Positions 7,158 through 15,845 of a stretch of DNA of 59,204 nucleotides are shown here, piece after piece. Numbering within the stretch: the first letter of the stretch is position 1; each line of letters begins with the position of its first letter. The notes beneath the pieces were generated by a model. It saw nothing but the letters and a program-made list of their open reading frames with translations. It did no database searches and was not told the DNA's origin. This DNA comes from Devosia epidermidihirudinis (lineage in GTDB: Bacteria; Pseudomonadota; Alphaproteobacteria; Rhizobiales; Devosiaceae). Position numbers and translations under genes: made by a program. The stretch lies in NCBI RefSeq assembly GCF_000971295.1, contig NZ_LANJ01000021.1, positions 1 through 59,204 on the forward strand, in the 5' to 3' direction.

Positions 7158-9611
7158 TTGCTGCGACACTTGCTGCTAACAAACGCAAAATTAATCGCTG
7201 AAGGTCATGTTGCCCGCATGAGCGTCCGTCCAGGTGCAGGCCTGTTTTCAGTCATTGATCGCTATGTCGACCGTGCCATTGGGGCGGGCGATCTGGCTGA
7301 GCATGTGCGCGAAAAACTGCTGCGCCAGCAATTGGCCGCGGTCAGCCGCATGGTGCCGACCATGTTGGCCTCGTCGGCTATCGTGTCGGTTATCTTTGCG
7401 ATTCTGACCTGGGGCACCGACCGTTTTCTCATTACGGCGGCGCTGATGGCCATCATCAACGCCATGCTGATTAACGCCACGGTGCTGACAGCACGTCGGT
7501 CCGGGACGAATGCGCCAACCCATAGTGCCGTGATCCGCGTGAATACCTATGCGCTGGTCTCAGGCATCCTATGGAGTATCGTCTTCAACATCCTCCCGCT
7601 CGATCAAGGCGACACTATTCGGGGTGCTGCGACCATCGGGGTGGGGGGGCTGCTCTGCATCTCGATGATGGCGCTGGTGAACTATCCGCAGGCGCTGGCC
7701 GCCTTTGCCATCCCGCTGACACTGGGCGTTCTGGGCAGCGTCATCAGCCTCTCCAGCGGCAGCGACATCTGGCTGCAGAGCGTATTGATCCTGGCATTCA
7801 GCGCGATGATGGTGGTGGCAACGTTCAATCACGCCTCTGCCTTTGTGGCCCACCGGGCATCGGAATCCCTGCTCAAGGAAAAGAGCGAGATCATCGGCCT
7901 CTTGCTGCGTGAATTCGAGCAGACGACGTCGGATTGGATCTGGGGTTTTGACGAGTCCGGCCGCACCAATCGCGTGACCAGTGGTTTTACGACCGCGACG
8001 GGTGTTGGCGAAGATGGGCTGTTGGGTGCCGACTTTGTGCATTTCCTGCGCTGCGTCACCGTGCCCAATGATCCGCTTTTTGCCGAGCTTGAACGGGCGG
8101 TAACAGCCCGCGAGACCTTCCAGGAAATCGAGCTGTGTGTGACGGCGGCGGGGCGCGAATGTTGGTGGAGCATCACTGGCAAGCCTGCATTGGACGATGA
8201 GGGTGAGTATCTCGGCTATATCGGCACCACATCGGACATCACTGACCGCAAGCTCGCCGAGCGGCGGATTACCCTTTTGGCCCATCATGATCCGATGACG
8301 GGCCTGCTCAACCGCACCAAATTCACCGACCAGCTCAATAGCTGCGTGGCACGGCTCGAGCGCTATGGCACGCCATTCACCCTGATGTTCCTCGATCTCG
8401 ACCAGTTCAAGTCGGTCAATGACAGTCGCGGGCATATGGCAGGCGACAAATTGCTGATCCAGGTCGCCAAGCGCATTCAGGGCATGGTGCGCGAGGTCGA
8501 TATGGCCGCGCGCCTGGGTGGTGACGAGTTTGCCATCATCCTGCCAAATGATGGCGACGGAGAGCGTGTCAGGGCGCTGGCGCAAAGGCTGATCGAAGAG
8601 ATCAAGCGCCCCTTTGTTCTCGATGGCGATCAGGTGAACATCGGGGTCAGCATTGGCATTGCCATTGCGCCGATCAATGGCACTCGGCCCGACCAAATCC
8701 TGCGCAATGCCGACCTGGCGCTGTATCGCGCCAAGGCGGATGGGCGTTCGGTTTTCCGCTTCTTTGAAAGCCAGATGGATTCCGAGGCCCGCGAGCGTCG
8801 GCTGCTTGAGGTGGAACTGCGCGACGCCGTGGAGAACAATGAGCTGGTGCTGTACTACCAGCCCCTGGTGGACGCACAGACCCGTGTGCCGACCGGTTTT
8901 GAGGCCCTGATCCGCTGGAACCATCCAATCCGTGGACTGGTGCCGCCGGCCGAGTTCATTCCGATTGCCGAGCAGTCCAGCCTTATCGTTGCGATCGGTG
9001 ACTGGACGATTGAGCAGGCCTGCCGCACGGCATCGGAGTGGCCCGAGCATCTGACGGTGGCGGTGAACCTGTCTGCGAAGCACTTCCGGCGTTCGGACAT
9101 TGCGTCTGTGGTGCGGCGGGCGCTCGCCATTTCCGGCATTGCCCCGCAGCGGCTCGAGATCGAGATTACCGAAGGCCTGTTGCTGGAGAACCCGGACGAG
9201 GTTGTTGAAAAGCTCGGTGAGATCCGCGCCATGGGCGTCACCATTGCCATGGACGACTTCGGCACGGGATACTCAAGCCTGAATTATCTGCTGACCTTCC
9301 CATTCGACAAGATCAAGATCGACCGCTCGTTCGTTGACGCGTCGAGCAATGGGGAAGTGGCGCGCGACATTCTTAAGGCGATTGCGTCGCTGGGCAAAAC
9401 GCTCAAGCTCAAGATCACGGCTGAGGGTGTCGAGACGGAAGAGCAGGCTGACTTCCTGGCGGAGATTGCCTGCCATCAGTTGCAAGGTTTCTTCTTCTCT
9501 CGCCCGCTCAACAATGTGGATCTGTCGCTCTATCTGCTGACCAACGTGCCGACGCGTGCAGCGGCCATCCGCGCTGAGGCCGAGGCCAAGCTGGCGATCC
9601 GGGCAAACTAA
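7158..9611 (+). CDS. Membrane PAS-GGDEF-EAL cyclic di-GMP enzyme
   Basis: An 817-residue protein that may make and break cyclic di-GMP. It has N-terminal membrane helices (about residues 70-225, five or six segments) and a PAS domain (about 245-365). The diguanylate cyclase domain has an intact GGDEF (454-458), and an inhibitory RxxD site (REVD) lies exactly five residues before it. The phosphodiesterase domain has EAL (582-584) and DDFGTGYSSL. Both catalytic motifs look intact, so the net direction cannot be read from sequence. The TTG at 7158 follows GGGGGA closely; ATG 7218 (MSVRPGAG) is an alternative start. It diverges from the oxoamine synthase gene across the inverted repeat at 7118. 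Its stop overlaps the convergent MTH1187 gene by four bases. Confidence 0.9.
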   Translation: MLRHLLLTNAKLIAEGHVARMSVRPGAGLFSVIDRYVDRAIGAGDLAEHVREKLLRQQLAAVSRMVPTMLASSAIVSVIFAILTWGTDRFLITAALMAIINAMLINATVLTARRSGTNAPTHSAVIRVNTYALVSGILWSIVFNILPLDQGDTIRGAATIGVGGLLCISMMALVNYPQALAAFAIPLTLGVLGSVISLSSGSDIWLQSVLILAFSAMMVVATFNHASAFVAHRASESLLKEKSEIIGLLLREFEQTTSDWIWGFDESGRTNRVTSGFTTATGVGEDGLLGADFVHFLRCVTVPNDPLFAELERAVTARETFQEIELCVTAAGRECWWSITGKPALDDEGEYLGYIGTTSDITDRKLAERRITLLAHHDPMTGLLNRTKFTDQLNSCVARLERYGTPFTLMFLDLDQFKSVNDSRGHMAGDKLLIQVAKRIQGMVREVDMAARLGGDEFAIILPNDGDGERVRALAQRLIEEIKRPFVLDGDQVNIGVSIGIAIAPINGTRPDQILRNADLALYRAKADGRSVFRFFESQMDSEARERRLLEVELRDAVENNELVLYYQPLVDAQTRVPTGFEALIRWNHPIRGLVPPAEFIPIAEQSSLIVAIGDWTIEQACRTASEWPEHLTVAVNLSAKHFRRSDIASVVRRALAISGIAPQRLEIEITEGLLLENPDEVVEKLGEIRAMGVTIAMDDFGTGYSSLNYLLTFPFDKIKIDRSFVDASSNGEVARDILKAIASLGKTLKLKITAEGVETEEQADFLAEIACHQLQGFFFSRPLNNVDLSLYLLTNVPTRAAAIRAEAEAKLAIRAN

Positions 9612-9904
9612 GCGTCTGAGTTGAGGGCGGTGAGCTTGTCGACCATGGTCTGGACTTTGTCGTTCCGGGTCGAAAACGCCATGGTGCAGAAAATGCGCTC
9701 GACACCCATCTCGTGCAGCTTGGCGCAGCAGGCTTCTACAACCGCCGTGACCTCTGCCATCTCACCTTCGATATTGGTGCCGTTGGCGTGCATGTCATAG
9801 GTGAGGCCGGAGCCGTCTATGATGGTGCGGACTTCACGGATATAGCGCGAGACCGAGGGGCCGACGCCCATCGGGACGATGCACAGATCAGCGATGACTT
9901 TCAT
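9608..9904 (-). CDS. MTH1187 family thiamine-binding-type protein
   Basis: A 98-residue ferredoxin-like protein of the MTH1187/YkoF-related family (DUF77). It begins VIADLCIVPMGVGPSVSRYI and has the family stretch YDMHANGTNIEGE. Members bind thiamine or similar small ligands, but the physiological role is poorly known. It starts only seven bases after the HisM-type permease gene, so it is very likely the last cistron of the amino acid ABC operon, which is an unusual partner. Its stop overlaps the convergent GGDEF-EAL stop. No thiamine synthesis gene or TPP riboswitch is seen nearby. Confidence 0.85.
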   Translation of the reverse strand: MKVIADLCIVPMGVGPSVSRYIREVRTIIDGSGLTYDMHANGTNIEGEMAEVTAVVEACCAKLHEMGVERIFCTMAFSTRNDKVQTMVDKLTALNSDA

Positions 9905-9911
9905 GACGGTC

Positions 9912-10646
9912 CTAGCGCAGCCATTTGGGGGCGAAGCGCATGCGTGGCCGCGATGGCATGTGCCGCATCAGACGCTGGTAGACCAGCCCGAACAGGAAGA
10001 ACACCACCAGCGAGACGGCGAGGAAGTAGAGCGCCGCAATGGAGAAGTGCATGAACGCATTGTAGTCGCGTTCGACCAGCTCCTTGGCTGTGATCATCAG
10101 ATCCTTCTGCTGGCCGATAACCGGCAGCGCGAAATAGACGATGGCGGTGGCGTGGAACAGGAAGACGACCTCATTGGTGTAGGCAGGCCAGGCGAGGCGA
10201 ATGAGGTTTGGCCAGATCACCTGACGGAACTGCTGTGGCCAGCTCATGCCATAGGCGCGCGCAGCCTCGATCTCGCCGCGTGGCACGGCGCGGAGGGCGC
10301 CGTGGAAGATTTCGGCGGTATAGGCCGAGGTGTTGAGGATCAGCACCAGCGGGCCGATGAACAGGGGGTGCAGCACAAACCAGGAAATGCCCATCGGCTT
10401 CCAGACGCTGATATTGAGCGACAGCGCCAGGGAGTAGAACATGAAGAACTGGATGAAGAGTGGCGAGCCGCGGAAGGCATAGATATAGCCGCGCGACAGG
10501 CGCGACAGCAGCGGGTTCCTGGAGTCCTTGCCCAGTGCCAGAAACACCGCGAAGACGAAGCCAAGCGGGATCGATGCGGCGGCGAAGTAGATGTTGAACA
10601 GGGCTGCGGGGGCGAAGTAGACGACTTCGGCGAAAAAGTGATCCAT
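9912..10646 (-). CDS. Polar amino acid ABC transporter permease (HisM/OccM type)
   Basis: A 244-residue inner-membrane permease of the His/Glu/Gln/Arg subfamily with about five helices. The cytoplasmic coupling loop is EIEAARAYGMSWPQQFRQVIWP, of the EAA type, which contacts the ATPase. It overlaps the HisQ-type gene by one base (10646), typical of translational coupling. With the other permease it forms a heterodimeric channel for a cationic amino acid or opine such as arginine, ornithine, histidine or octopine. The exact substrate cannot be read from sequence. Confidence 0.9.
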   Translation of the reverse strand: MDHFFAEVVYFAPAALFNIYFAAASIPLGFVFAVFLALGKDSRNPLLSRLSRGYIYAFRGSPLFIQFFMFYSLALSLNISVWKPMGISWFVLHPLFIGPLVLILNTSAYTAEIFHGALRAVPRGEIEAARAYGMSWPQQFRQVIWPNLIRLAWPAYTNEVVFLFHATAIVYFALPVIGQQKDLMITAKELVERDYNAFMHFSIAALYFLAVSLVVFFLFGLVYQRLMRHMPSRPRMRFAPKWLR

Positions 10647-11458
10647 CAGTGGTGCCCCTCGTTCAGCATGCCGCGTCCTGCACGGCGCATCAGGGCGTTG
10701 AAGCCCTTTTCCGAGATCAGCGTCACCAGGATGTAGAACACGAACAGCACGAGATAGTAGCGCCAGCGCCAGTCGTCATGGACGAGGCCGACTGCGGGCA
10801 GGAAATTGGGTGCGCCGAGGCGATCGGCCCACAGCACGATATCGGCGATCTGCAGCAGGGACAGCAGCGAGGTGGCCTTGATGATCAGCATCCAAACATT
10901 GGACAGGCCGGGCAGGGCATAGACCCACATCTGGCGGATCTGGACGCGCCACAGCACCTGGCCGGTGCTCATGCCATAGGCGCGGGCGGCTTCGAGCTGC
11001 CCATGGGGCACCGAGCGCATGGCGCCGTGAATGACATTGGTGGCAAAGGCGCCGTAGACGAGGCCGAGCGAGACCGAAGCCAGGATCAGGTATTCGGGGG
11101 TGGTCAGGATCCAGTTGGCGGCCTTGCAGGGCGGCCAGGCAGCGGACTGGGCGGCGATCATCTCTGGCGTGCAAACCTGCGAGGCCCAGATCCATTCCAC
11201 CGCCTGCTCGAAGGCCAACGGGAAGAACAGGAAGAACAGCACATCGGGCACGCCGCGCACGATGGACGAATAGAACGTGCCGATAAGGCGCAGCGGCAGG
11301 TAGCGTGAATTCTTGAGGGTAGCGCCGATCAGGCCGAACACAACGGCCAGAATGCCACCGGCGACAGCAGCAAAGATTGTGAACTGAAAGCTCGCATACC
11401 AGGTCAGGTGCTTGCCATTGGTGAGGTAGCTCAGCCAGAAGGCGATATCTTCGCTCAT
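10646..11458 (-). CDS. Polar amino acid ABC transporter permease (HisQ/OccQ type)
   Basis: A 270-residue permease, longer than the usual 230-240. The extra length is an insert of about 40 residues with two cysteines (VCTPEM ... WPPCKAANW) in an external loop between helices. The coupling loop is QLEAARAYGMSTGQVLWRVQ. It is translated just before the second permease with a one-base overlap. It follows the binding-protein gene across an 86-base gap holding a stem-loop. The insert is shared with some arginine/ornithine/octopine-type permeases and may contact the binding protein. Confidence 0.9.
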   Translation of the reverse strand: MSEDIAFWLSYLTNGKHLTWYASFQFTIFAAVAGGILAVVFGLIGATLKNSRYLPLRLIGTFYSSIVRGVPDVLFFLFFPLAFEQAVEWIWASQVCTPEMIAAQSAAWPPCKAANWILTTPEYLILASVSLGLVYGAFATNVIHGAMRSVPHGQLEAARAYGMSTGQVLWRVQIRQMWVYALPGLSNVWMLIIKATSLLSLLQIADIVLWADRLGAPNFLPAVGLVHDDWRWRYYLVLFVFYILVTLISEKGFNALMRRAGRGMLNEGHH

Positions 11459-11511
11459 GAGCTGAACGTCCAGATTGGCAAGGAAGCAGGCATTTTCGGG
11501 CTTTCAAAGGT

Positions 11512-11535
11512 CCGGGGTGAGCAAGCCCACCCCGG
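11512..11535 (-). other. Intercistronic stem-loop after binding-protein gene
   Basis: CCGGGGTG (11512-11519) and CACCCCGG (11528-11535) form a perfect 8-base stem just downstream of the binding-protein stop and before the first permease. It lacks a T tract, so it is more likely an mRNA-stabilising or partial-termination element than a full terminator. Confidence 0.65.
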
Positions 11536-11544
11536 TAGAGCCAA

Positions 11545-12297
11545 TTAGCTGGCGAAGAATGGGCCGCGGCCGTCGAACCACTGAGCGATCAGCTTGTCGA
11601 GGGTGCCGTTCTTCTTGAGGGTCTCAAGCGCGGCGTTGATCTTGCCCTTGAGCTCTGGCTCATCCTTGCGCAGGCCAGCGGCATAGCCGTCGCCGATCAG
11701 GATGTCTTCGCCAACGAACTCGAAGGCGCCGTTCGACGCAGTGATCACGGGCTCAAGGTAAGCGCCGTCAGCCAGGATAGTGTCGAGGTTGCCAGCGGCC
11801 AGATCGGCCATGGCCTGATCAGCGGTGGTGAAGGAAACGACGGTGTTGTTGGCGCCGAAGTGTTCTTGCGCGTAAGCGGCCTGGATGGTGCCGCCCTGCA
11901 CGCCGATGCGCTTGCCTTCAAGTGCGTTCAGGTCGAGCGTTTCGCCAGCTTCAGCGGCAAAGCGGGATGGGTCAGCGGGGAAGTAGTTGTCGCTGAAATC
12001 GATGGTCTCGCGGCGCTCGTCGGTGATCGACATGCCGGCCATGATGACGTCGTAGTTGCCAGCGAGCAGGTTCGGGATGATGGAATCCCAGTCATTGACC
12101 ACGAATTCGCAGGTCAGCTTGGCTTCGGCGCAGATGGCATTGCCGAGGTCGATTTCAAAGCCTGCTGGCTTGCCAGCGTCGTCCATGAAGTTCCATGGGG
12201 CATAGGCACCTTCGGTGCCGATACGAACGACTTCCTGCGCATTGGCGGCAGAGGTGAGAGCCAGAATGGCGGCGGCCGCAAAAAGGGTCTTCTTCAT
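11545..12297 (-). CDS. Periplasmic amino acid-binding protein (ArgT/HisJ type)
   Basis: A 250-residue SBP_bac_3 protein with a cleavable signal peptide (MKKTLFAAAAILALTSAANA, cut before QEVVRIG). Ligand-site marks include EGAYAPWNF, GFEIDLGNAIC, two cysteines of the LAO-binding protein type (CAEAKLTC), AGMSITDERRETIDFS and GVQGGT. The DERR motif with the downstream Asp fits binding of a basic amino acid. ATG 12297 is chosen because GGAGAAACCG lies just before it; an upstream ATG at 12309 has no such site. It is the second gene of the operon, after the ATPase. Confidence 0.92.
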   Translation of the reverse strand: MKKTLFAAAAILALTSAANAQEVVRIGTEGAYAPWNFMDDAGKPAGFEIDLGNAICAEAKLTCEFVVNDWDSIIPNLLAGNYDVIMAGMSITDERRETIDFSDNYFPADPSRFAAEAGETLDLNALEGKRIGVQGGTIQAAYAQEHFGANNTVVSFTTADQAMADLAAGNLDTILADGAYLEPVITASNGAFEFVGEDILIGDGYAAGLRKDEPELKGKINAALETLKKNGTLDKLIAQWFDGRGPFFAS

Positions 12298-12353
12298 CGG
12301 TTTCTCCATTGGTCTGTCTAAGTGCCCTTCTGTGAGGGCGTTGCCCAGCGCTG

Positions 12354-13151
12354 CTACTCGTGGTTCGCGGCGTTGAGGAATTGCTTAAGGCGGGCAGATT
12401 TGGTGGCGCCGAAGACCTCTTCGGGGGTGCCTTCTTCTTCGATCAGCCCTTGATGGAGGAAGATGACGCGGTCACTGACCGAGCGGGCAAATTCCATATC
12501 GTGGGTAACCAGCACCATGGTGCGGCCTTCATCGGCCAGAATCTTGATGACGCGCAGAACTTCGACTTCAAGCTCTGGGTCGAGCGCGGACGTGGGCTCG
12601 TCAAACAGCATGACGCGGGGATTGATGCACAGTGCGCGGGCAATCGCGGCGCGCTGCTGCTGGCCACCGGAAAGCTGAGAGGGATAGCTGTCGGCCTTCT
12701 CGCCAATGCCAACCTTGGTCAACATGGCGCGAGCTTCCGCCTCAACCTCGGGACGGGCGCGCTTTTGCACGATCAGCGGCGCTTCCATGACGTTTTCGAG
12801 GATCGTCAGGTGCGCCCAGAGATTGAACGACTGAAACACCATGCCCAGTTCGGAGCGGATGCGGCGGATCTGGTTTTCATCACCAATATGGCGACGGGGC
12901 GCTTCGCCGCGCAGCTTGATTTCTTCGCCGTCAATAGCGACGACGCCCTTGTCGGGCACTTCAAGCATATTGATGCAGCGCAGCAGGGTCGACTTGCCGG
13001 AGCCGGACGAGCCGATCAGCGAAATGACTTCGCCTTCGCGCGCGGTGAAGGAAATGCCCTTGAGGACTTCAAGCGCGCCGAAGGATTTATGCAGATCGCG
13101 GATCGCCACCACAGGCAGTTTTTCGACAATCGCACCAGCAGTCTGCGCCAT
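12354..13151 (-). CDS. Polar amino acid ABC transporter ATP-binding protein (HisP type)
   Basis: A 265-residue ATPase. It has Walker [10 protein letters not shown], the Q-loop, the signature [15 protein letters not shown], Walker [15 protein letters not shown] and the switch His in LVTHDME. The insertion [21 protein letters not shown] is typical of the HisP/OccP branch for basic amino acids. The frame is open for about 60 codons further upstream, but ATG 13151 is chosen because AGGTGAGT directly precedes it and the protein then begins close to the family start. It is the first gene of a five-gene operon ending with the MTH1187 gene. Confidence 0.93.
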   Translation of the reverse strand: MAQTAGAIVEKLPVVAIRDLHKSFGALEVLKGISFTAREGEVISLIGSSGSGKSTLLRCINMLEVPDKGVVAIDGEEIKLRGEAPRRHIGDENQIRRIRSELGMVFQSFNLWAHLTILENVMEAPLIVQKRARPEVEAEARAMLTKVGIGEKADSYPSQLSGGQQQRAAIARALCINPRVMLFDEPTSALDPELEVEVLRVIKILADEGRTMVLVTHDMEFARSVSDRVIFLHQGLIEEEGTPEEVFGATKSARLKQFLNAANHE

Positions 13152-13193
13152 ACTCACCTGAACCTGCGCACCGCAGGCGCCTTCCTGACCGGC

Positions 13194-13220
13194 GATTGCC
13201 TTTTTATGAGGCGGGCAATC
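13194..13220 (-). other. Stem-loop upstream of the amino acid operon
   Basis: GATTGCC (13194-13200) and GGCAATC (13214-13220) form a 7-base perfect stem. It lies between the HWE kinase stop and the ATPase start, both on the minus strand. It could end kinase transcription or sit in the operon leader. The remaining intergenic sequence (13152-13299) shows no gene. Confidence 0.4.
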
Positions 13221-13299
13221 TTGACCAAAAGGTAGAAAAGCAAAAGCGCGCGAGATAGCAAGGGGAAATAACGTTTCAGGTGCGCGAGCGCTGGATAAG

Positions 13300-14283
13300 T
13301 CAGGCTTCAAACTGGTCTGGCGGGACAATCAGGCGATAGGTCACTCCGCTCCGCGAGATATTGAGCCGCGCTGTCCCGCCAACCGAAAGTGGCGCGATTC
13401 TTTCCAACACGAGCGTACCGAAGCGGGGAACATGATGCCGCGCGTTGTGATGAATACCGGTCTCGTCCCACTCAATGACCAGGTTGGATCCGTCGGCGCT
13501 GTCGGGGACGATGCTGGCCTCGATCTCGATCTGTCCGGGACTGTCGCCGTCATCGGCCAATGCTCCATAAAGCCGTGCGTTGGCGGCGAGTTCGTGAATG
13601 GCGAGCCCGACATGCAGAGAGGCATTGGGATTGAGGACCGGGTTATCGCCGATGATGCGCAGTTTTTGGGTCGTATCGACGCCCAGGCGCCTGATCTGCG
13701 AATTGACCAGAGACCGGAAATGGGTGCCGCGCCAGTTGCTTTCGGTGACCAGATCCTGCGTGCTCGCCAAGGCGTGCAGCCGGCCGCGAAACTTGGCGAG
13801 GAAATCGGCGATGCTTTCGCTGTGATTGGCAGTCTGCATCGACATCGACTGCACGATCGCCAGCAAGTTCTTGGAACGGTGGCTGACCTCGCGCAGCAGT
13901 GACGCGAAGGCCGCATTGCGGGCGACGGTGTCGGTGATGTCGCTCATCACAAAGATGACACTGCCCTCATCGAGGCTTGTCCGCGCCGAAAACTGGTGCT
14001 GTTGGGTGCCGTTGAGTAGTTCAAACTCGAAGCTCTGTTCTTCTCCGGAAGCCAGGCATTTTGTGCGAGCGTCTACAAATTGAACGGCGAGATGGGGGGG
14101 CAACGCACCGGCTGGCGTCTGGCCCATTGCCGGGCCGCCCGGCCAGAAGCTTGGCAGATTTTCGCTAAAGTCAAATACGCCGTCAGCATCCTGGTGCAGG
14201 ACGGCAATAGACAGGGAGCTTAGACCCTGGGAAAGGGTTCGGACCATCGTGTGCGTCTGGCGATCCAAGTGCAACGTCGCCAT
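13300..14283 (-). CDS. HWE/HisKA_2 family sensor histidine kinase, PAS-type input
   Basis: A 327-residue cytoplasmic kinase. Residues 20-120 form a PAS-like input domain ([18 protein letters not shown]). The dimerisation domain has H135 in [16 protein letters not shown], typical of HWE/HisKA_2 kinases that feed PhyR. The ATPase domain follows with [13 protein letters not shown] as the N-box. No transmembrane segment is present. It lies 60 bases after the DUF1328 gene on the same strand, so it is probably read from the EcfG promoter at 14584. ATG 14283 (MATLHLDRQ) is used; ATG 14328 is an alternative. Role as a cytosolic input to the general stress response is inferred from family and location. 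Confidence 0.85.
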   Translation of the reverse strand: MATLHLDRQTHTMVRTLSQGLSSLSIAVLHQDADGVFDFSENLPSFWPGGPAMGQTPAGALPPHLAVQFVDARTKCLASGEEQSFEFELLNGTQQHQFSARTSLDEGSVIFVMSDITDTVARNAAFASLLREVSHRSKNLLAIVQSMSMQTANHSESIADFLAKFRGRLHALASTQDLVTESNWRGTHFRSLVNSQIRRLGVDTTQKLRIIGDNPVLNPNASLHVGLAIHELAANARLYGALADDGDSPGQIEIEASIVPDSADGSNLVIEWDETGIHHNARHHVPRFGTLVLERIAPLSVGGTARLNISRSGVTYRLIVPPDQFEA

Positions 14284-14388
14284 GTATACCGACTTTTCTT
14301 TGCGCGCTGCCTGCCCCGGCATTGCCACGAGATAGACAAACAGCGGCCGCCTAAGGGGCGAAGCGGCCGCAGTGGTATGTGGCCTCGA

Positions 14389-14553
14389 CTAAACGCGGCG
14401 GATGAGCCCAACGATGATCGAGATGACCAGGAAAGCCAGGAACAGAAAGAACAGGATCTGTGCGATCCCGGCGGAGGCGCCGGCGAGCCCGCTAAATCCG
14501 AGTACGCCCGCGATAAGGGCGATGACTAGAAAAACGAGTGCATAGTAAAGCAT
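14389..14553 (-). CDS. DUF1328 small membrane protein
   Basis: A 54-residue protein with two hydrophobic helices, [20 protein letters not shown] then a [20 protein letters not shown] stretch, ending in RRV. This is the DUF1328/YtjA family, small inner-membrane proteins often induced by stress, with unknown biochemical role. GAGGAGA lies before the ATG. The promoter site GGAAC-N16-CGTT at 14584-14608 is placed about 30 bases upstream, so control by EcfG is likely. The HWE kinase gene follows on the same strand. Confidence 0.88.
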   Translation of the reverse strand: MLYYALVFLVIALIAGVLGFSGLAGASAGIAQILFFLFLAFLVISIIVGLIRRV

Positions 14554-14583
14554 CTGAATCTCCTCTGCCGATATTGAAGACAC

Positions 14584-14608
14584 AACGATCCGAGGCGGCG
14601 GCGGTTCC
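14584..14608 (-). promoter_or_regulatory. EcfG-type promoter for DUF1328 and kinase genes
   Basis: On the minus strand GGAAC (14608-14604) is followed after exactly 16 bases by CGTT (14587-14584). This matches the general stress sigma factor consensus without mismatch. The DUF1328 start lies about 31 bases further on. Confidence 0.85.
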
Positions 14609-14616
14609 TGCGCGCA

Positions 14617-14644
14617 AATAAAAAGGCCGGGCAGAGCCCGGCCT
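14617..14644 (-). terminator. Terminator of phyR
   Basis: On the minus strand AGGCCGGGC and its complement (14636-14644 and 14624-14632) form a 9-base stem with a 3-base loop followed by a T run. It is located right after the phyR stop. Confidence 0.85.
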
Positions 14645-14667
14645 ATGTAATTGAATGGTGAACAGTT

Positions 14668-15462
14668 TTAGGCAGCGGCGCGGGAGCCGTCGTCGAAGAA
14701 CAGGGCCTGGCTGATGAGGGCCTTGACCATGTCTGGGTTGAACGGCTTGGTCACCAGGAAGGTCGGCTCAGGACGCTCGCCGGTCAGCAGGCGCTCTGGG
14801 AAGGCCGTGATGAAGATCACCGGCACCGAGTGGGTGTTGAGGATGTCATTGACCGCATCGATGCCCGAGCTGCCATCGGCCAGCTGGATATCGGCAAGGA
14901 TCATGCGCGGCTTTGTCTGATTGAACAGCGCCACCGCTTCCTTGTGGGTGCGGGCGACGCTGACCACCTTATGGCCGAGGCTCTCGACGAGCTGCTCGAT
15001 ATCCATGGCGATGAGAGGCTCATCTTCGATGATCATGATTTCTGTCGCCACCTGGCGGGAGATCTCGACCGAAGCCTCATCGAGGTAAGCGGCGAACTCG
15101 GTGTCGGGGACGGAGAGGATTTCCGCAGCCTGCGCGTGGGTAAAGCCTTCGACGGCAACAAGCAGGAAGGCCTGGCGCGCACGCGGGGCCAGGTTGGCGA
15201 GATTGGTCGCCGCCCGCTTTTCCCAGGCATAGGTGGAGCTAGGCGTCGGAATATTGACGGCCGATGTCGAAAACAGCGCCGAAAACAGCTTGTAGACCGC
15301 AATGCGGTCACTGGTTGCCTCGGGGAACAAGGAGATGTCGGCTATGAGCGCTTCAAGCGTGGCAGCAACGTAGGCATCACCGGACGTCTGGGAGCCGGTA
15401 ACGGCGCGCGAAAACCGCCGCAGATACGGCAGGTGCGGAGCGATCCGCGTGGACAAGGTCAT
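14668..15462 (-). CDS. phyR: General stress response regulator PhyR
   Basis: A 264-residue anti-anti-sigma factor. Residues 1-135 form the sigma-like domain (sigma2- and sigma4-like helices; LAPRARQAFLLVAVEGF, HAQAAEILSV). Residues 140-260 form a receiver with EDEP (146-149), phospho-Asp D191 in ILADIQLADG, the T/FP segment FITAFPERLL, and a conserved Lys in VTKPF. On phosphorylation the sigma-like domain opens and binds NepR, freeing the EcfG sigma factor. It diverges from nepR-ecfG, the canonical arrangement. It has a perfect EcfG promoter, so it is autoregulated through the sigma factor it controls. It ends at its own terminator. Confidence 0.97.
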   Translation of the reverse strand: MTLSTRIAPHLPYLRRFSRAVTGSQTSGDAYVAATLEALIADISLFPEATSDRIAVYKLFSALFSTSAVNIPTPSSTYAWEKRAATNLANLAPRARQAFLLVAVEGFTHAQAAEILSVPDTEFAAYLDEASVEISRQVATEIMIIEDEPLIAMDIEQLVESLGHKVVSVARTHKEAVALFNQTKPRMILADIQLADGSSGIDAVNDILNTHSVPVIFITAFPERLLTGERPEPTFLVTKPFNPDMVKALISQALFFDDGSRAAA

Positions 15463-15512
15463 ACAACAACTCCCAGTGACGCTTTTTATCTCGTGATATC
15501 ACGAAATCACTC

Positions 15513-15537
15513 AACGGCATCAAAGTGCAAAAGTTCC
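15513..15537 (-). promoter_or_regulatory. EcfG-type promoter for phyR
   Basis: On the minus strand GGAAC (15537-15533), 16 bases, then CGTT (15516-15513), about 50 bases before the phyR start. A second GGAAC on the plus strand (15547-15551) is followed after 16 bases by CATT (15568-15571), a 3-of-4 match that may drive nepR-ecfG. Confidence 0.88.
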
Positions 15538-15613
15538 AAAAGTTGCGGAACTTTTTTTAAGTTCCTGCATTTCATAAATCAATGACGACGGATTCCGTGA
15601 CGGTTCTACAGGC

Positions 15614-15841
15614 ATGATGAAGGAAAAACTGGTGACCCAGCAACGTGTGCGTACGCAAACGGGGCCGGCAGATGACGGGCTGGGTCCAAATACGGACATC
15701 GGCGCGCGTCTGCGTGCTCTCTATGGTGCTGTTCAGGACGAGGGGGTTCCAGCGCAATTGCTTGATCTGCTTGAGAAACTCGATAGCGCCGAGGAGGCGC
15801 AGTCGGCCCGGCAGAGCAACTCCTCTCGCGGGGAGGAATAA
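15614..15841 (+). CDS. nepR: Anti-sigma factor NepR
   Basis: A 75-residue protein with the NepR core IGARLRALYGAVQDEGVPAQ followed by LLDLLEKLD, the two helices that clamp EcfG or, alternatively, the PhyR sigma-like domain. The tails are flexible and differ between species. It starts with two consecutive ATGs (15614 and 15617); no strong ribosome site is seen for either. The stop lies four bases before the ecfG start, so translation is coupled. In unstressed cells it holds EcfG inactive. The length is slightly above the usual 60-70 residues. Confidence 0.95.
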   Translation: MMKEKLVTQQRVRTQTGPADDGLGPNTDIGARLRALYGAVQDEGVPAQLLDLLEKLDSAEEAQSARQSNSSRGEE

Positions 15842-15845
15842 ACGG

